Made by a program: the position numbers and the translations under genes
The notes under the pieces: model-generated
The model's database searches: none
Told to the model about the DNA's origin: nothing
The model's input: only the letters and a program-made list of their open reading frames with translations
In this document: positions 1 to 8,114 of the stretch, in pieces
Layout of the letters: every line of letters starts with the position of its first letter
Position numbering within the stretch: the stretch's first letter is position 1
Source of the DNA: an uncultured Eubacteriales bacterium
GTDB taxonomy: Bacteria; Bacillota; Clostridia; Christensenellales; CAG-138
Direction: 5' to 3'
DNA length: 24,009 nucleotides
NCBI GenBank assembly: GCA_900543475.1
Contig: UQRU01000026.1
Coordinates: 1 to 24,009 of the forward strand

Positions 1-72
1 CTGGCCGCGCCGTAGGCGCAAGGGAGCTATGAAAACCTCGAAAAAGTGGCGCAAGCCACTTTTTCGACAGCC
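1..72 (+). repeat. Partial copy A of the terminator-associated repeat element
   Basis: These 72 bases match 8235-8306 with a single difference (A at 34, C at 8268) and match the reverse complement of 23938-24009. The segment starts inside a large hairpin of the element and contains a complete 13-bp hairpin (38-50 with 55-67) with A-runs before and T-runs after it, so it should act as a bidirectional intrinsic terminator. It ends with the element terminus CGACAGCC, directly next to another hairpin at 76-97. The left part of the element is cut off by the window edge. Confidence 0.9.
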
Positions 73-75
73 TGA

Positions 76-105
76 GCTCCTGCTGTTCAGCAGGAGCCTG
101 TTTTT
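76..105. terminator. Intrinsic terminator hairpin beside repeat copy A
   Basis: A near-perfect inverted repeat (76-85 with 88-97) is followed on the plus strand by a T-rich stretch at 99-109. For the minus-strand gene that ends at 115 this is the first hairpin downstream. On that strand no U-tract follows; the repeat element starts directly instead, and its own 13-bp hairpin could complete termination. Confidence 0.7.
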
Positions 106-114
106 GTTTGCAGT

Positions 115-624
115 TTATGGAGCGTCAGCGGATTCCTGGGGACGGTATTTTTCCACCAGCGCCTTAGCCCAGTCGTAGGTGGGGGATTCCACAATGGTCA
201 CCACCTCCGGCGCGCCATCATATTGGGGGAATAGATAGACCGTGGGGCCATTGCGCACCCGGCCCGGGGTCACTTGGACATAAAACAGGGCGTAGGGGAT
301 ATAGCCTGCCTTGTATACCAGCAGGGTGCATTCCCCGTGGGATTGGTGTAAAAGCCGGTTCTGTTGGCTGTGCCGCTGGATGGGCAAGCCGAAAACCTGG
401 GCCCTGCCCACCTGGTCCGTGGTAACGGATAGGCCCGCATCCGGGAATACCAACACCGCCCCTTCTACGGGCTGGAGGGAATAGGCGTCCAACACGGTGA
501 TATCCATGTGCCCGTATTCCCGGGGAAAAAATAGGGCATAGCCCACCAGCCCCAGCAGCAGGATGCCAAGACATATAAAAAGCAAAACGGACAAGGAACA
601 TTTGCGGGGCCGGATTCTATGCAT
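115..624 (-). CDS. Membrane-anchored protein with carboxypeptidase-regulatory-like (Ig-fold) domain
   Basis: A 169-residue protein. The N-terminus is short and basic (MHRIRPRK), followed by one hydrophobic segment at about residues 11-32, so it is a single-pass membrane protein with the rest outside. The following part (MDITVLDAYSLQPVEGA, then a stretch on the pattern of DAGLSVTTDQVGRAQV) has the look of a carboxypeptidase-regulatory-like beta-sandwich repeat, with the usual 'surface property, then a glycine before the next strand' layout. I chose the ATG at 624 because GAGG lies 6 bases upstream; an in-frame TTG at 636 has no such site. The gene diverges from pgi and has no partner gene on its strand here. 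The function is unknown; a role in the cell envelope is an inference from topology only. Confidence 0.7.
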   Translation of the reverse strand: MHRIRPRKCSLSVLLFICLGILLLGLVGYALFFPREYGHMDITVLDAYSLQPVEGAVLVFPDAGLSVTTDQVGRAQVFGLPIQRHSQQNRLLHQSHGECTLLVYKAGYIPYALFYVQVTPGRVRNGPTVYLFPQYDGAPEVVTIVESPTYDWAKALVEKYRPQESADAP

Positions 625-682
625 GGCGTACCTCAAAATGGAAAGGATTTACAATAATCTATGCAAAAACCCCCCGGGTATG

Positions 683-691
683 TGGTATACT
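683..691 (+). promoter_or_regulatory. Extended -10 promoter of pgi
   Basis: TGGTATACT is an extended -10 element (TGn plus TATACT). I see no good -35 box, which fits the extended -10 class. It lies about 45 bases before the pgi start codon, with a clear ribosome binding site (GGGAGG, 719-724) between them. Confidence 0.6.
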
Positions 692-735
692 GAGAACAGA
701 AACCGATCAATTTTACCAGGGAGGAAAAATCATCG

Positions 736-2163
736 ATGAAGCGATATGAAGATCATGATTGGCAGGCTTCCATGAAGCTCCGGGTAGATTATAACAACAT
801 GCTCTGTTCCCACGTGGGCCAATATGGCATAGACCCTTCGGCGCTGCAAGCCCGGGAGGCCCAATATGCCGCTGCGGCCCGGGCCATGCAGGAAAAACGC
901 GACACGGGGATGAAGTGGCGGAACCTGCCCCATAACCAAGGGCAGATCGTGAAGGATCTGCTGGATGCGGCCGCCTATGTGCGGGAGAATTTCGATACCT
1001 TTGTGGTGCTGGGCATCGGCGGCAGCGCCCTAGGCCCCATCGCCGTGCATCAGGCCCTGCGGCATTTGCGATACAACGATCTGCCGGATAGCAAGCGGGG
1101 CGGCCCCAAGCTGTATGTGGAGGACAATGTGGATCCGGAGCGGATGGCGTCCCTGTTCGAGGTGATCGACCTGGAGCGGACTTGTTTCAACGTGATTACC
1201 AAATCCGGCAGCACCTCCGAGACCATGGCCCAGCTGCTGCTGTTTACCGACGCCCTGCGCCGGGCGGTGGGGGAGGATTGGCCCAGCCATGTGATCGCCA
1301 CCACGGATGAGGCCAAGGGCAACCTGATCAAGATCGCCAAGGAACATGGGCTGCGCACCTTCTATGTGCCTGACGGGGTAGGCGGCCGGTTCAGCGAACT
1401 GTGCCCGGTGGGCCTGCTGGCGGCGGCGGTATGCGGCATCGATATCCAGGAGCTTTTGGCGGGCGCCGCCTATATGGACGGGCTGTGCCAGGAGCCGGAC
1501 GTTTGGAAGAACCCGGCATATATGCTGGCCGCCCTGGAGGTGCTGGCCATGGAGAAGGGCTGCAACATCGGCGTGCTGATGCCCTATGCGGACTCCCTCA
1601 AGTATATTTCCGATTGGTACGCCCAGCTTTGGGCAGAATCCCTGGGCAAAAACAAGGATCTGCAAGGTAACCCGGTGCATACGGGCCAGACTCCGGTAAA
1701 GGCCCTGGGTGTTACGGACCAGCATTCCCAGGTGCAGCTATATACGGAAGGCCCCTTTGATAAAGTGGTCACCTTCCTGGCAGTGGAGAACTATCGCGCC
1801 CAGGTGGACATCCCCCATGCCTTTGACAGCATTCCGGATGTGGCCTTCCTCAGCGGCCATACCTTCAACGAGTTGATCAGCTGCGAGCAGCGGGCTACGG
1901 AATACGCCATCACCAAGAGCGGGCATATGAACAAGACCATTACCCTGCCGGAGGTGAATCCCTTCACCATCGGCCAGCTTTTGTATCTGTTCGAGGTGCA
2001 AACCGCCTTTGCCGGGGAGCTGCTCAACATCAACGCCTTTGACCAGCCCGGGGTGGAGGAGGGCAAAAACGCCACCTATGCCCTGCTGGGGAAAAACGGC
2101 TACCAGGCCAAGAAGGCGGAGCTGGACGCAGCGCCGGCTAAGGACCCCCGGTATATCATCTAA
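736..2163 (+). CDS. pgi: Glucose-6-phosphate isomerase
   Basis: Interconverts glucose 6-phosphate and fructose 6-phosphate in the cytosol, in glycolysis and gluconeogenesis. The 475-residue product has the family's sugar-phosphate isomerase motifs: VVLGIGGSALGP at about residue 95, FNVITKSGSTSETMA at about 153, and the catalytic-region segment LGKNKDLQGNPVHTGQTP at about 305. The length is slightly above the roughly 450 residues usual in Bacillota. The ATG follows GGGAGG at a slightly long spacing. It has its own promoter upstream and a hairpin downstream (2207-2240), so it is probably monocistronic, although the following lipoprotein gene is in the same direction. Confidence 0.96.
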   Translation: MKRYEDHDWQASMKLRVDYNNMLCSHVGQYGIDPSALQAREAQYAAAARAMQEKRDTGMKWRNLPHNQGQIVKDLLDAAAYVRENFDTFVVLGIGGSALGPIAVHQALRHLRYNDLPDSKRGGPKLYVEDNVDPERMASLFEVIDLERTCFNVITKSGSTSETMAQLLLFTDALRRAVGEDWPSHVIATTDEAKGNLIKIAKEHGLRTFYVPDGVGGRFSELCPVGLLAAAVCGIDIQELLAGAAYMDGLCQEPDVWKNPAYMLAALEVLAMEKGCNIGVLMPYADSLKYISDWYAQLWAESLGKNKDLQGNPVHTGQTPVKALGVTDQHSQVQLYTEGPFDKVVTFLAVENYRAQVDIPHAFDSIPDVAFLSGHTFNELISCEQRATEYAITKSGHMNKTITLPEVNPFTIGQLLYLFEVQTAFAGELLNINAFDQPGVEEGKNATYALLGKNGYQAKKAELDAAPAKDPRYII

Positions 2164-2206
2164 TGGGAGCGGATCCCGGCGAAAGATGAGGAATCTGTAA
2201 ATATCC

Positions 2207-2240
2207 ATGCAAAACGGCTGACAAACCGGCCGTTTTGCAT
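2207..2240 (+). terminator. Probable terminator after pgi
   Basis: A 12-bp inverted repeat (ATGCAAAACGGC with GCCGTTTTGCAT) closes an 10-base loop. The following T-tract is poor (TATCATGG), so termination may be partial and could let transcription continue into the lipoprotein gene. Confidence 0.55.
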
Positions 2241-2313
2241 TATCATGGCTTTAGGGCTTTCCCATGGCGCGAGGGCGCAAAGGGGAAGCGGGTTTCCAAT
2301 GGGAGGTTGATTT

Positions 2314-3450
2314 GTGAGAAAGGTTCCATTCCTGTCCATCTTGCTATGCGCCATCCTTTTGACGGCTTGCGGAGCGCCTGCCGCCGCCCCTGAAATAGGG
2401 GGCGCGGGGGCGCAGGAGGCGGCGACGCCTACGCCGGCGGTGGGCTTGGGCGGCCCGGGGGAAATGCTGGGGTTCATCGTGGAGGATGACGGGCAGATCC
2501 CGGGCTATATGATGATGCACGGGTTTTTGCGCACGGCGGAGAACCTGGGATATCCTGCCAAGCTGTATCGGGCCAAGCAGGGCCAGGAGGCCCTGGCGGC
2601 GGTAGAAACGGCCATTCAGGATGGCTGCGGCGGGCTGCTGATCCAAAATACTGAGGGCGCCAACGACCAGGCGGTGCAGGCGGCCATTCAGGCGGGGATA
2701 TACACGGCGGTGCCCTACGACCCTTGTACGTTAGAGGGGTTGGACTGCAACGTCATGGCGGACGATACGGATTATATCGAGGAGCTGGCCCGGGGCATTG
2801 CGGTGCGGATGACGGAGCGTAACCTTAAATCCGGCCGCATCCTGGTATATGGGGTTGGCACGCAGCCTGTATTTGAAAAGATCCAGGCGGCCATTGGGGA
2901 ATATTATCCCCAATTCCAGGTGGTAAGCTATGAGCGCACCAACGAGGGCCAGGCGGCGGTGGACGAGCTGGCTGCCTATTTGCTGTACAACCGGGACATC
3001 AAGGGTATGTATGCGGTGGATCGGGAATCCGCCCCTCTTTCCGTCCAAGCTCGTAACCAGGCCAACCGGCAATTCCGCAGCGAGGGCACCCCTTCGCCGA
3101 CCCCGGAGCCCAGCCTGTTACCCGGGACCACCCCTGCCCCTACCCCCAATCCGGGGCTGCTGACCCAGATCTCCATCACCGCTTTTGGCTGCGGCTTAAG
3201 CGATGAGAACCTGAACCTGTTTTATGATAACGATATATATGGCTTGTGCATCGAGCCATATTATGAGGCGGCAGCCAATGCCACCATGCAGCTGGACAGG
3301 CTGCTCTTGGGAGAGGAGGCGGAACAGACCATGCGGGTGAACCGCCCCATCGTATATGGGGATACCATGGAAAAGTATCTGGCCATATATGAGGAAGTAA
3401 AGGGCCTTTTTGGCTTACAACCCACGGCGACCCCGGAATCGCAGGCATAG
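2314..3450 (+). CDS. Lipoprotein with periplasmic-binding-protein-like fold
   Basis: A 378-residue exported lipoprotein. The signal peptide ends in a lipobox (LLTAC followed by G, Cys19). The body resembles the sugar-type periplasmic binding proteins: first lobe from about residue 50 (MLGFIVEDDGQIPGY), a segment with GRILVYGVG, then a second lobe ending near residue 355. Three Pro/Thr-rich stretches are present: just after the lipid anchor (about 31-45), inside the body (about 258-283) and at the C-terminus. The start is a GTG with GGGAGG upstream. No ABC-transporter permease or ATPase gene is nearby, and rodA starts 3 bases after its stop, so the two are probably translated from one transcript. 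The ligand is unknown; a sensing or envelope role rather than uptake is an inference from the context. Confidence 0.72.
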   Translation: MRKVPFLSILLCAILLTACGAPAAAPEIGGAGAQEAATPTPAVGLGGPGEMLGFIVEDDGQIPGYMMMHGFLRTAENLGYPAKLYRAKQGQEALAAVETAIQDGCGGLLIQNTEGANDQAVQAAIQAGIYTAVPYDPCTLEGLDCNVMADDTDYIEELARGIAVRMTERNLKSGRILVYGVGTQPVFEKIQAAIGEYYPQFQVVSYERTNEGQAAVDELAAYLLYNRDIKGMYAVDRESAPLSVQARNQANRQFRSEGTPSPTPEPSLLPGTTPAPTPNPGLLTQISITAFGCGLSDENLNLFYDNDIYGLCIEPYYEAAANATMQLDRLLLGEEAEQTMRVNRPIVYGDTMEKYLAIYEEVKGLFGLQPTATPESQA

Positions 3451-3453
3451 CCC

Positions 3454-4605
3454 ATGTTGGATAAGGATATTTTTAAACAATTCGATTGGCTCACCGTATT
3501 GCTGGTGCTGGCCTTGGTTGCCATTGGATTGGTGAGCATCACCAGCATTATGGCAGACCCGTTTAGCGGCGAGGAAGTAGCGCTGGCCGACTATTTGGAA
3601 AAGCTGAATCTCACCTATGTGCAGCGCCAGGCGGTCAATTTCCTGGTGGGGGTAGCGGCGTTCCTCATCGTTATTGCCCTGGATTATAAGATCTACAAAT
3701 ATGTGATCAAATACGCATATTTTTTCATCGTCCTATTGCTCCTGCTGCTGTTTGTGACCTCAAAGGTGCGGGGAATCCAGGGGTGGTTTAAGCTGGAGTC
3801 CCTGGACCGTGCCCTACAGCCTGGGGAATTGTGCAAGATCGCCATCATCATCGCCCTATCCCAGATCGTTTCCCAGAGCATGGACAAACACGGCCGGCTT
3901 ACCGGCATAAAGACCATCGCCTACGCGGTGCTCATCTGCGCCGTGCCCACGATCTTGGTGCTGCTCCAGCCTGACTTTGGCACCGCGTTTGTGTATGTGT
4001 GCATCATGGTGTTCATCTTCTTTGTGGGCCGGATCTCCTGGGGATATATTGCCGCCGCGGCGGGGATGCTGGTGGTGGGCGCGCCCCTGGCCTATCAGTT
4101 CCTATTCAGCGAGGAGCAGCGTTGGCGAATCCGGGTGTTTTTGGACCCGGAGCTGGACCCCCTCAAGTATGGCTATAATGTTTCCCAGTCCAAGATCGCT
4201 GTGGGTTCCGGCCAGCTGACCGGCAAGGGCTTTTTTTCCGAGGGAACCTTAGCGCAGCTCCGCTTTGTACCGGAACGGCATACGGACTTCATCTTTGCCG
4301 GCATTGTGGAAGGTTTAGGGTTCATCGGCGGAACCATCATCATCGTGCTGTATTTTCTGCTGATCTTCCGCTGGCTGTATATGGCCATGAAGCTTAAGGA
4401 CCATCTGGCCTCTTGCCTGGTGATCGGCGTAACCGGCATGCTGACCGCCCATGTTTTTGAGAACATCGGCATGACCATCGGCCTGATGCCGGTGACCGGC
4501 ATCCCGCTGCCCTTCATCAGCTATGGAGGCAGCAACCTGCTCACCAATATGGTAGCCGTGGGCATCGTGGAAAACGTATGGATGCGACGACCGAAAAAGC
4601 ATTAA
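3454..4605 (+). CDS. rodA: RodA-type SEDS peptidoglycan glycosyltransferase
   Basis: Polymerises lipid II into glycan strands for lateral wall growth, with a class B penicillin-binding protein as partner. The 383-residue product has about ten hydrophobic segments and the SEDS signature blocks: GIQGWF near 107, QPDFGTA near 172, VPERHTDFIFA with Asp278 at the position of the catalytic aspartate of B. subtilis RodA, and GLMPVTGIPLPFISYGGS near 348. The window has no mreB, mreC or mreD. RodA fits better than FtsW or SpoVE because of the neighbourhood (next to the spoIVF pair and rng) and the motif wording, but SEDS paralogues are hard to separate by eye. The start ATG has only a weak ribosome binding site, consistent with coupling to the lipoprotein gene. 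Confidence 0.88.
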   Translation: MLDKDIFKQFDWLTVLLVLALVAIGLVSITSIMADPFSGEEVALADYLEKLNLTYVQRQAVNFLVGVAAFLIVIALDYKIYKYVIKYAYFFIVLLLLLLFVTSKVRGIQGWFKLESLDRALQPGELCKIAIIIALSQIVSQSMDKHGRLTGIKTIAYAVLICAVPTILVLLQPDFGTAFVYVCIMVFIFFVGRISWGYIAAAAGMLVVGAPLAYQFLFSEEQRWRIRVFLDPELDPLKYGYNVSQSKIAVGSGQLTGKGFFSEGTLAQLRFVPERHTDFIFAGIVEGLGFIGGTIIIVLYFLLIFRWLYMAMKLKDHLASCLVIGVTGMLTAHVFENIGMTIGLMPVTGIPLPFISYGGSNLLTNMVAVGIVENVWMRRPKKH

Positions 4606-4626
4606 ATCCGCCCCCCGCACATATGC
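4599..4626 (+). promoter_or_regulatory. Tentative sporulation sigma-E-like promoter
   Basis: At the end of rodA, GCATTAA (4599-4605) is followed after 13 bases by CATATGCT (4619-4626). This loosely resembles the sigma-E pattern, which drives spoIVF genes in B. subtilis. The match is weak; I record it because a terminator otherwise separates the sporulation pair from rodA. Confidence 0.25.
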
Positions 4627-4657
4627 TGAAATGAAATGTGCAAGGGGGGATTTTTTT
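4611..4657 (+). terminator. Terminator after rodA overlapping the next ribosome binding site
   Basis: C6-GCACA (4611-4621) pairs with TGTGC-AA-G6 (4637-4649), with a two-base bulge, and is followed by a run of seven T. This is a typical intrinsic terminator. Its right arm is also the only Shine-Dalgarno-like sequence for the spoIVFA-like gene whose likely TTG start is at 4656. Confidence 0.8.
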
Positions 4658-5387
4658 GTCTTTGGATCGGATGGAGCATACGGGCTTTTCCTCGGGAGAG
4701 GCCAGGGGCCGCATGGGCGTGCCCCGGTATCTTGGCGGAGCCATGGGCAGCGCAGCCCGTAGGCAGGCAGGCCGGGTGCGCCGGACGGGCAGCGGGCAGG
4801 CCCGGGCCAGCGGGATGCTGGTCAAGGCGGGCCTGTGCGGGGTGGTGTGCGCTGGGGTCCTGCTCTTGCGGTGGGCGGAAGGCGGCGGGGCGATTTTCCC
4901 GGAGGGGGCTGTGGCTGCGGTGTCGGCCCAGGCGGCCCAGGAGGCCCAGGAGGAGAGCCTATCCCAGGACCCGGATCGTCTAGGCCGGCTGCAATTCGTT
5001 TCCCTGCCCAGCATCATTCAGGTGTTTTCCAGCACCGCCGGCCCCACCCTGGGGCTGACGTATACGTCGGCCAGCCTGGACCCGGACAGCCTGCTGGCCA
5101 GCTTGACCCTGGAGACCCCGCAGACGGTATCCGTGCCGGGAGCCTGCAAGGTGAAGGAACTGGGAGAGGACCCGGATATGGGCAGCTATGTGCGGCTGGT
5201 GCTGGATGGGAAGGACCAGGAGGTATATTATTTCGGCTTATCCGAGATCAGCGTGGAGGTAGGCCAAAGCCTTAAGGTGGGAGATACTTTAGGAAAAGGG
5301 GAAGCCACCTTGCACCTGGCGGTTTATGAAGCAGGCAGGCCTATGGACCCGCTGGCGTTTTTCGGGCTGGAGAAAGCAAAGGTATAA
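4656..5387 (+). CDS. spoIVFA: SpoIVFA-like membrane protein with degenerate M23 (LytM) domain
   Basis: In B. subtilis SpoIVFA holds the protease SpoIVFB in the outer forespore membrane and keeps it inactive until signalled. Here, about 243 residues contain a long basic N-terminal region, one membrane segment (about 55-72) and a C-terminal beta-rich domain. That domain ends in a recognisable M23 tail (ATLHLAVYEAGRPMDPLAFFG), in which the first His of the zinc-binding HxH is Thr and no HxxxD is present, so it is predicted inactive, as in SpoIVFA. The identification rests on this tail and on direct abutment to spoIVFB. The start is uncertain: TTG at 4656 has the G6 run at a good distance; GTG at 4638 would lie inside the terminator stem, and ATG at 4671 is also possible. 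Confidence 0.7.
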   Translation: MSLDRMEHTGFSSGEARGRMGVPRYLGGAMGSAARRQAGRVRRTGSGQARASGMLVKAGLCGVVCAGVLLLRWAEGGGAIFPEGAVAAVSAQAAQEAQEESLSQDPDRLGRLQFVSLPSIIQVFSSTAGPTLGLTYTSASLDPDSLLASLTLETPQTVSVPGACKVKELGEDPDMGSYVRLVLDGKDQEVYYFGLSEISVEVGQSLKVGDTLGKGEATLHLAVYEAGRPMDPLAFFGLEKAKV

Positions 5388-6269
5388 ATGATCCGCTTAG
5401 GATATATCGGGAATACGGGGATCGAATGCAGCCCGTTGCTGTTGGCATTGGTGCTGTGGATGATCCTTACGGGCAATGTGGCCGCTTGCCTTACGTCCTT
5501 GCTTGCCCTTTCCCTCCACGAGGCTGCCCATGGGATCATGGCCCGGGGCCTGGGTTGCCGGGTGGAGCGGGTCCAATTGCAGCCCTTTGGCTTTGTGGCC
5601 AGATTGGAACGGGCGGGGGGCTGGGACGGCCTGGCCATTGCAGCGGCAGGCCCCCTTTTCAGCCTGCTGATGGCCATGGGATGCGCAGCGGCCAAGGACT
5701 TGGGCAGCCTGCCCTTTTTGGCCGCCTTTGGACAGGCCAACCTTTCCATTGCCCTGCTAAATCTGCTGCCCGCTCTTCCCCTGGATGGGGGCAGGATGCT
5801 GCGTTGCCTTTTGCAGCCGTATCTGTCCCCCCGCGCCTGCATACGGGTTTGCGCGGGGCTGGGGCTGCTGGCGGGTGCGGGGCTTTTGCTGTTGGGAGGC
5901 GCCCTGCTGATCCAAGGGGAAAGAAACGCCACGGTGGTCATCTTCGGCCTCTTTTTATTCTTGGCCGCTGGGCGGGAATTCCGAGGGGAGAAGGGCGCCC
6001 GGGTAGACGCCATGCTCCGGCGGCAGCGGGCGGTACAACGGGGCGAAAGCCTTAGGGTGGCCCACGTGGGCGTGCACTGGAGCATGCCCATCGCCACCGC
6101 CCTGCGCAGAACCCAGACGGGCGCATATACGGTGATCCATGTGCTGGACGACGATATGCGGGATATTGGCCAAACGGAGGAGGCCACCTTGTTGGGCCTG
6201 CTGGGGGAACTGGGCGGCGGAACACCCATTGGCCGCGCCCTCAGGATTGACCCGAAACCAAAAGGGTGA
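5388..6269 (+). CDS. spoIVFB: Site-2 (M50) intramembrane metalloprotease, SpoIVFB type
   Basis: SpoIVFB cleaves pro-sigma-K inside the membrane to start late mother-cell gene expression. This 293-residue protein has the zinc motif HEAAH at 44-48 (preceded by hydrophobic residues) and the third zinc ligand in NLLPALPLDGG, Asp133. B. subtilis SpoIVFB has equivalent motifs near 43 and 137. The last about 85 residues (from ESLRVAHVGVHWSMP) look like the half CBS-type domain found at the C-terminus of SpoIVFB. The ATG follows the stop of the spoIVFA-like gene without a gap, so the two are co-translated. I see no sigK gene in the window. Confidence 0.9.
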   Translation: MIRLGYIGNTGIECSPLLLALVLWMILTGNVAACLTSLLALSLHEAAHGIMARGLGCRVERVQLQPFGFVARLERAGGWDGLAIAAAGPLFSLLMAMGCAAAKDLGSLPFLAAFGQANLSIALLNLLPALPLDGGRMLRCLLQPYLSPRACIRVCAGLGLLAGAGLLLLGGALLIQGERNATVVIFGLFLFLAAGREFRGEKGARVDAMLRRQRAVQRGESLRVAHVGVHWSMPIATALRRTQTGAYTVIHVLDDDMRDIGQTEEATLLGLLGELGGGTPIGRALRIDPKPKG

Positions 6270-6296
6270 TAAACTGGAAAGGCTGAAAAGGCTTTT

Positions 6297-6370
6297 CTTG
6301 GCATGCGCGGCTTCCCGGGGAGGCGTCTCCCTCGCCCGGGGAAGCGGCATTCGTATATGCGGTCTCCAAG
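6297..6370 (+). other. Structured leader before rng (unclassified)
   Basis: The 153-base gap before rng holds nested inverted repeats: CTTGG (6297-6301) with CCAAG (6366-6370), and inside it GCTTCCC (6310-6316) with GGGAAGC (6339-6345), extended by GGG/CCC around a single bulge. I do not recognise a known RNA family. It may be a cis-acting site in the rng message. Confidence 0.4.
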
Positions 6371-6422
6371 GCCGGTAAACTAGCCCCATTAAGGTACAGC
6401 GAGAAGAAGTGAAGAAGGTAAG

Positions 6423-7955
6423 ATGCATAAGGAAATCGTGATCGACGTCAACCCCTACCAGACCCGGGTAGTGCTCCTGGAGGACGGTTCCCCCAGCGAG
6501 ATCTATATCGAACGCCGGGGCAAGGAACGTCTGGTGGGCAATATTTATAAGGGCAAGGTGCAAAACGTATTGCCGGGCATGCAGGCGGCGTTTGTAGACA
6601 TTGGCCTAGAGCGCAACGCATTCCTGTATGCGGGGGACATCGTGCTGGATAAGAGCGAGTTCCAGTTTGGCAGCCACCATGAGGGGGATCAGAAACTGGA
6701 TGAGACCCCCAATGTTAAGGACATTCTCAAGCCAGGCCAAGATATCATGGTGCAGGTGATCAAGGAGCCCATCGGTACCAAGGGGGCCCGGGTCACTACC
6801 CATATCACCCTACCGGGACGCAGCTTGGTGCTCATGCCCACGGTAAATTACATCGGCGTGTCCCGCCGGATCGACGACGAAAGCGAACGGGCCCGGCTCA
6901 AGTCCGCGGTGGAAGGGGTCAAGCCTCCGGATATGGGTGTGATCGTCCGCACGGCGGCGGTGGGGAAGGAAGTGTCGGATTTTGCCAACGACATGGCCTT
7001 TTTGACCCGCATGTGGAACCGGATCCAGGAAAAGGAACGGCTTTTGAACGCACCCCGGCTGATCCACGCGGAAGAACCCCTTATGTTCCGCACCCTAAGG
7101 GATCTGTTTTCCCCGGATATCCACCGGCTGGTGATCAACGACCGAGAGTTCTTTGAGAAGATCCAGGTGATCGTAGGCATCCTGTCCCCGGCTCTACAGG
7201 AGCGGGTGGAGCTCTACGAAGGGGTGCCGGATATGTTCGATACCTACAAGCTGGAGACGGCCATCGACAAGGCCCTGGCCAGGAAGGTGTGGCTGAAAAA
7301 CGGCGGCTATATCGTCATCGACCAAACCGAAGCCTTGACCACCATCGACGTGAACACGGGGAAATATGTGGGCAACGACTCCCTGCAGGAGACCATAACC
7401 CAGACCAATTGCGAGGCGGCAAAGGAGATCGCCCGGCAGCTACGGCTCAGGGACATCAGCGGGATCATCATCATTGATTTTATCGACATGGATGAGATCG
7501 TGGATAAGGAACGGGTGTTGGATACCTTACGGACCGAGCTGCGCAAGGACCGGACCAAGTCCAACGTATTGGGGATCACCCAGCTGGGCCTGGTGGAGAT
7601 GACCCGGAAAAAGACCCGGCCTTGCATTTCCGCCACCCTGCAGGCCCCTTGTCCCTATTGCGGGGGGGATGGGAAGGTGCTTTCCCAGGAAACCATGATC
7701 CTCAAGGTGCGCAAAAAGCTCATGCGCGCCCTGGCGGAGGGGGAAAACTGTTCCTACTTGGTGCGGGTCAACCCTTCCGTGGCGGAGATGATCCAGGAGA
7801 ATAGCACCCAGGAAGCGCCGTTGCTTCCCAGCGCCCCCGGCCATTCCATTTTCGTGCAGCCGGTGCCGGGAATGCATGTGGAGGAGTTCACCATATCCCC
7901 CATCACCTCCCCCAGCGAGCTCAAGCACATCCGCAGCATCGCAAAAGCCTATTGA
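6423..7955 (+). CDS. rng: Ribonuclease G/E family endoribonuclease
   Basis: Cleaves single-stranded RNA, with roles in rRNA and tRNA maturation and mRNA decay. The 510-residue product has the family layout: a short N-terminal domain with the S1 region (IYKGKVQNVLPGMQAAFVD, about 41-59), the RNase-H-like and catalytic domain with Asp309 (TTIDVNTG) and Asp352 (IIDFIDM) at the positions of E. coli RNase E Asp303 and Asp346, and the zinc-link CPYCGGDG with Cys410 and Cys413. It lacks the long disordered tail of RNase E, so RNase G is the better name. It follows spoIVFB in the same direction. rplU, which often follows rng in Clostridia, is absent; a repeat element lies there instead. Confidence 0.95.
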   Translation: MHKEIVIDVNPYQTRVVLLEDGSPSEIYIERRGKERLVGNIYKGKVQNVLPGMQAAFVDIGLERNAFLYAGDIVLDKSEFQFGSHHEGDQKLDETPNVKDILKPGQDIMVQVIKEPIGTKGARVTTHITLPGRSLVLMPTVNYIGVSRRIDDESERARLKSAVEGVKPPDMGVIVRTAAVGKEVSDFANDMAFLTRMWNRIQEKERLLNAPRLIHAEEPLMFRTLRDLFSPDIHRLVINDREFFEKIQVIVGILSPALQERVELYEGVPDMFDTYKLETAIDKALARKVWLKNGGYIVIDQTEALTTIDVNTGKYVGNDSLQETITQTNCEAAKEIARQLRLRDISGIIIIDFIDMDEIVDKERVLDTLRTELRKDRTKSNVLGITQLGLVEMTRKKTRPCISATLQAPCPYCGGDGKVLSQETMILKVRKKLMRALAEGENCSYLVRVNPSVAEMIQENSTQEAPLLPSAPGHSIFVQPVPGMHVEEFTISPITSPSELKHIRSIAKAY

Positions 7956-8070
7956 GCCAGGCAGGAGTCGGCGCAAAGAGGAAGCGCCATATTGAAGAAA
8001 GGGATGGGGGGATGCAACGGATGGGCTTCACAAATAGAGCGCCCATGGCAGCCGGTCAACCCAGCAACCG

Positions 8071-8109
8071 AAAGGGGCGCCTTGCAGGCAAGTTCTGCAA
8101 GGCGCCCCT
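8071..8109. terminator. Terminator hairpin, left copy of a 39-bp direct repeat
   Basis: A 15-bp perfect stem (8073-8087 with 8095-8109) and a 7-base loop lie 116 bases after the rng stop. The same 39 bases recur exactly at 8307-8345. The T-tract expected after the stem is replaced by CAGCT and then the repeat element. Confidence 0.8.
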
Positions 8110-8114
8110 CAGCT

